From contig CAZQNY010000135.1 of the NCBI GenBank assembly GCA_964594665.1, positions 1 to 6,749 of the forward strand: DNA of 6,749 bases, given 5' to 3'. This DNA is from BM520 sp964594665 (GTDB lineage: Bacteria > Bacteroidota > Bacteroidia > Bacteroidales > BM520). Made by a program: the position numbers and the translations under genes. The stretch's first letter is position 1. The number at the start of each line of letters is the position of its first letter. Positions 5,956 to 6,749 of the stretch are shown here, in pieces. Under the pieces are notes generated by a model. It was not told the DNA's origin, made no database searches, and worked only from the letters and a program-made list of their open reading frames with translations.

Positions 5956-6749
5956 CACTGTCCGAATCAAAAAGTGCAATCACACTATTAAGCATTGTTT
6001 CAGTTTGGGAAACATTTTCACCCAGAAGAAAAGCGGCCTTCTGAGCTGTAGCCATATTATCGAGCATTACTTTTCGCAGGCGTGAAACCACGGCATCCAT
6101 CTGTGACAGCGATCGGCTCATATCATGAATTATTCCACAGACAATTTTGTGTTTCTGAATAGTGAAAACCGAAAGCTGCAGTTGTCGGTTATTAAAGGTA
6201 ATATCCTTATCAATGCTGTCGGCGCCTGTTTTGATGACGGTGTCAAAATAGCGGGCAAAGGGCACAAGTTTACCAAGTGCAGCACCTTCCAGGCGTGGGC
6301 GGTTGGAGAAGAGTTCTCTGGCTTCGTCGCCCAGCAGATCGGCAAAAGCGCTGTTGGATTCGATGATTTTTCCCTTTTCATCCATCATAACCACACCATA
6401 GGGAATTTTCTGAAGCAATACAGTCGCTTTGTTCTGTGCCACACGACGCATATAGGATACGCACATCTGGCGTTCGGCCTTACCGTCAAGCATTGCTTTG
6501 GCAAACTCACGGCAGCTGTCGTAACCACAACCGCCACAATTCAATTCATCGGCTGCCGATGTTTTACCAACGGTATTGAGTGCTCCGAGAATTTCCTGTT
6601 CAGAAAAGACCTTCACCGATTGAAAGGGTACCGGAGAAACGGCATAAGAAGCGGTAGGGCATTTCCCGCTTTGATTTTCTGCATTATTATAGGAAACCGT
6701 TAAAACATTCATGCGTTTTTTTACGGGCGAATTTTTGGTATTTGTTGCC
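5945..6749 (-). CDS. hydS: C-terminal part of a HydS-type sensory [FeFe]-hydrogenase (4Fe-4S and PAS domains), 5' end outside window
   Basis: Numbering from the internal ATG at 6712 gives 255 residues. A 4Fe-4S domain shows NCGGCGYDSC with Cys59, Cys62, Cys67 and a fourth ligand Cys84 (C-x2-C-x4-C-x16-C). A PAS domain spans about 98-200, starting KIPYGVVMMDEKGKIIESN. A helical tail contains MATAQKAAFLLGENVSQTE, the kind of tail I recall from HydS proteins (MxxAQxIAxLLGETTAE). In HydS (group C) this order follows an H-cluster domain. The frame stays open upstream of 6712 to the right edge (ATNTKNSPVKKR) without a stop, and the residues around 6712 resemble the link after the H-domain. I therefore treat the ATG as internal and the gene as cut by the window. 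If translation did begin at 6712, it would be a separate FeS-PAS sensor protein. Likely role: cytoplasmic H2 or redox sensing that feeds the downstream phosphatase. The H-domain itself is not visible. Confidence 0.85.
   Translation of the reverse strand, partial: ATNTKNSPVKKRMNVLTVSYNNAENQSGKCPTASYAVSPVPFQSVKVFSEQEILGALNTVGKTSAADELNCGGCGYDSCREFAKAMLDGKAERQMCVSYMRRVAQNKATVLLQKIPYGVVMMDEKGKIIESNSAFADLLGDEARELFSNRPRLEGAALGKLVPFARYFDTVIKTGADSIDKDITFNNRQLQLSVFTIQKHKIVCGIIHDMSRSLSQMDAVVSRLRKVMLDNMATAQKAAFLLGENVSQTETMLNSVIALFDSDSDEQ

Noticed and set aside
5956..5979. TTG start giving the phosphatase eight additional N-terminal residues
   Set aside because: The ATG at 5955 starts right before the first conserved strand and gives the same overlap style as the hydrogenase gene. 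The additional residues are out-of-frame sequence of the preceding gene.
6125..6703. Plus-strand open frame of 192 codons opposite the HydS-like gene
   Set aside because: It is antisense to strong FeS and PAS motifs and has no recognisable domain. The long frame is a by-product of codon use on the real strand.

Overview
The window looks like chromosomal DNA from an anaerobic member of the Bacteroidota, probably Bacteroidales. This is inferred from four things: starts with AT-rich upstream sequence and little Shine-Dalgarno signal, a possible TTTG / TAnnTTTG-type promoter, a short lipoprotein signal peptide, and an [FeFe]-hydrogenase gene cluster of a type I associate with Bacteroides relatives and clostridia. 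Base composition appears moderate, about 40-45% GC by eye and not counted. Nothing points to a phage, plasmid, insertion sequence, CRISPR array or RNA gene.

Left half (1-3065). A short open frame entering from the left edge ends at 131 and may be the tail of an outer-membrane beta-barrel gene. Next, on the minus strand, is a cytoplasmic leucine-rich-repeat protein (161-1039) whose N-terminal half carries an HPD motif in a J-domain-like setting. It diverges from a plus-strand patatin-like phospholipase (1186-2085) with its full Ser-Asp dyad. The phospholipase is followed by an orphan predicted lipoprotein (2187-3065). The start codon of that gene lies inside a 9-bp inverted repeat. A 12-bp imperfect hairpin at 3042-3092 separates this block from the convergent right half.

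Right half (3121-6749, all minus strand). Four genes are packed with overlaps of 11, 1 and 11 nt. In transcription order they are: (1) the C-terminal part of a HydS-type sensory [FeFe]-hydrogenase (4Fe-4S domain, PAS domain, helical tail), whose frame stays open to the right edge; (2) a SpoIIE/PP2C-type serine/threonine phosphatase with an extra C-terminal domain of about 165 residues; (3) an 85-residue NuoE-like thioredoxin-fold [2Fe-2S] ferredoxin; (4) a monomeric [FeFe]-hydrogenase, group B-like, with 16 cysteines in its iron-sulfur region and all H-cluster ligands present.

How they may work together (inference): HydS senses H2 or redox state, the phosphatase relays this by dephosphorylating an unknown partner, and the small ferredoxin and catalytic hydrogenase dispose of or take up electrons as H2. 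A related arrangement, with a HydS gene co-transcribed with a monomeric hydrogenase, is known from Ruminococcus albus (hydS/hydA2), so the module is not wholly new. The partner of the phosphatase and the role of its C-terminal domain remain open. The operon promoter and any further upstream genes, such as an anti-sigma-type kinase, lie outside the window.
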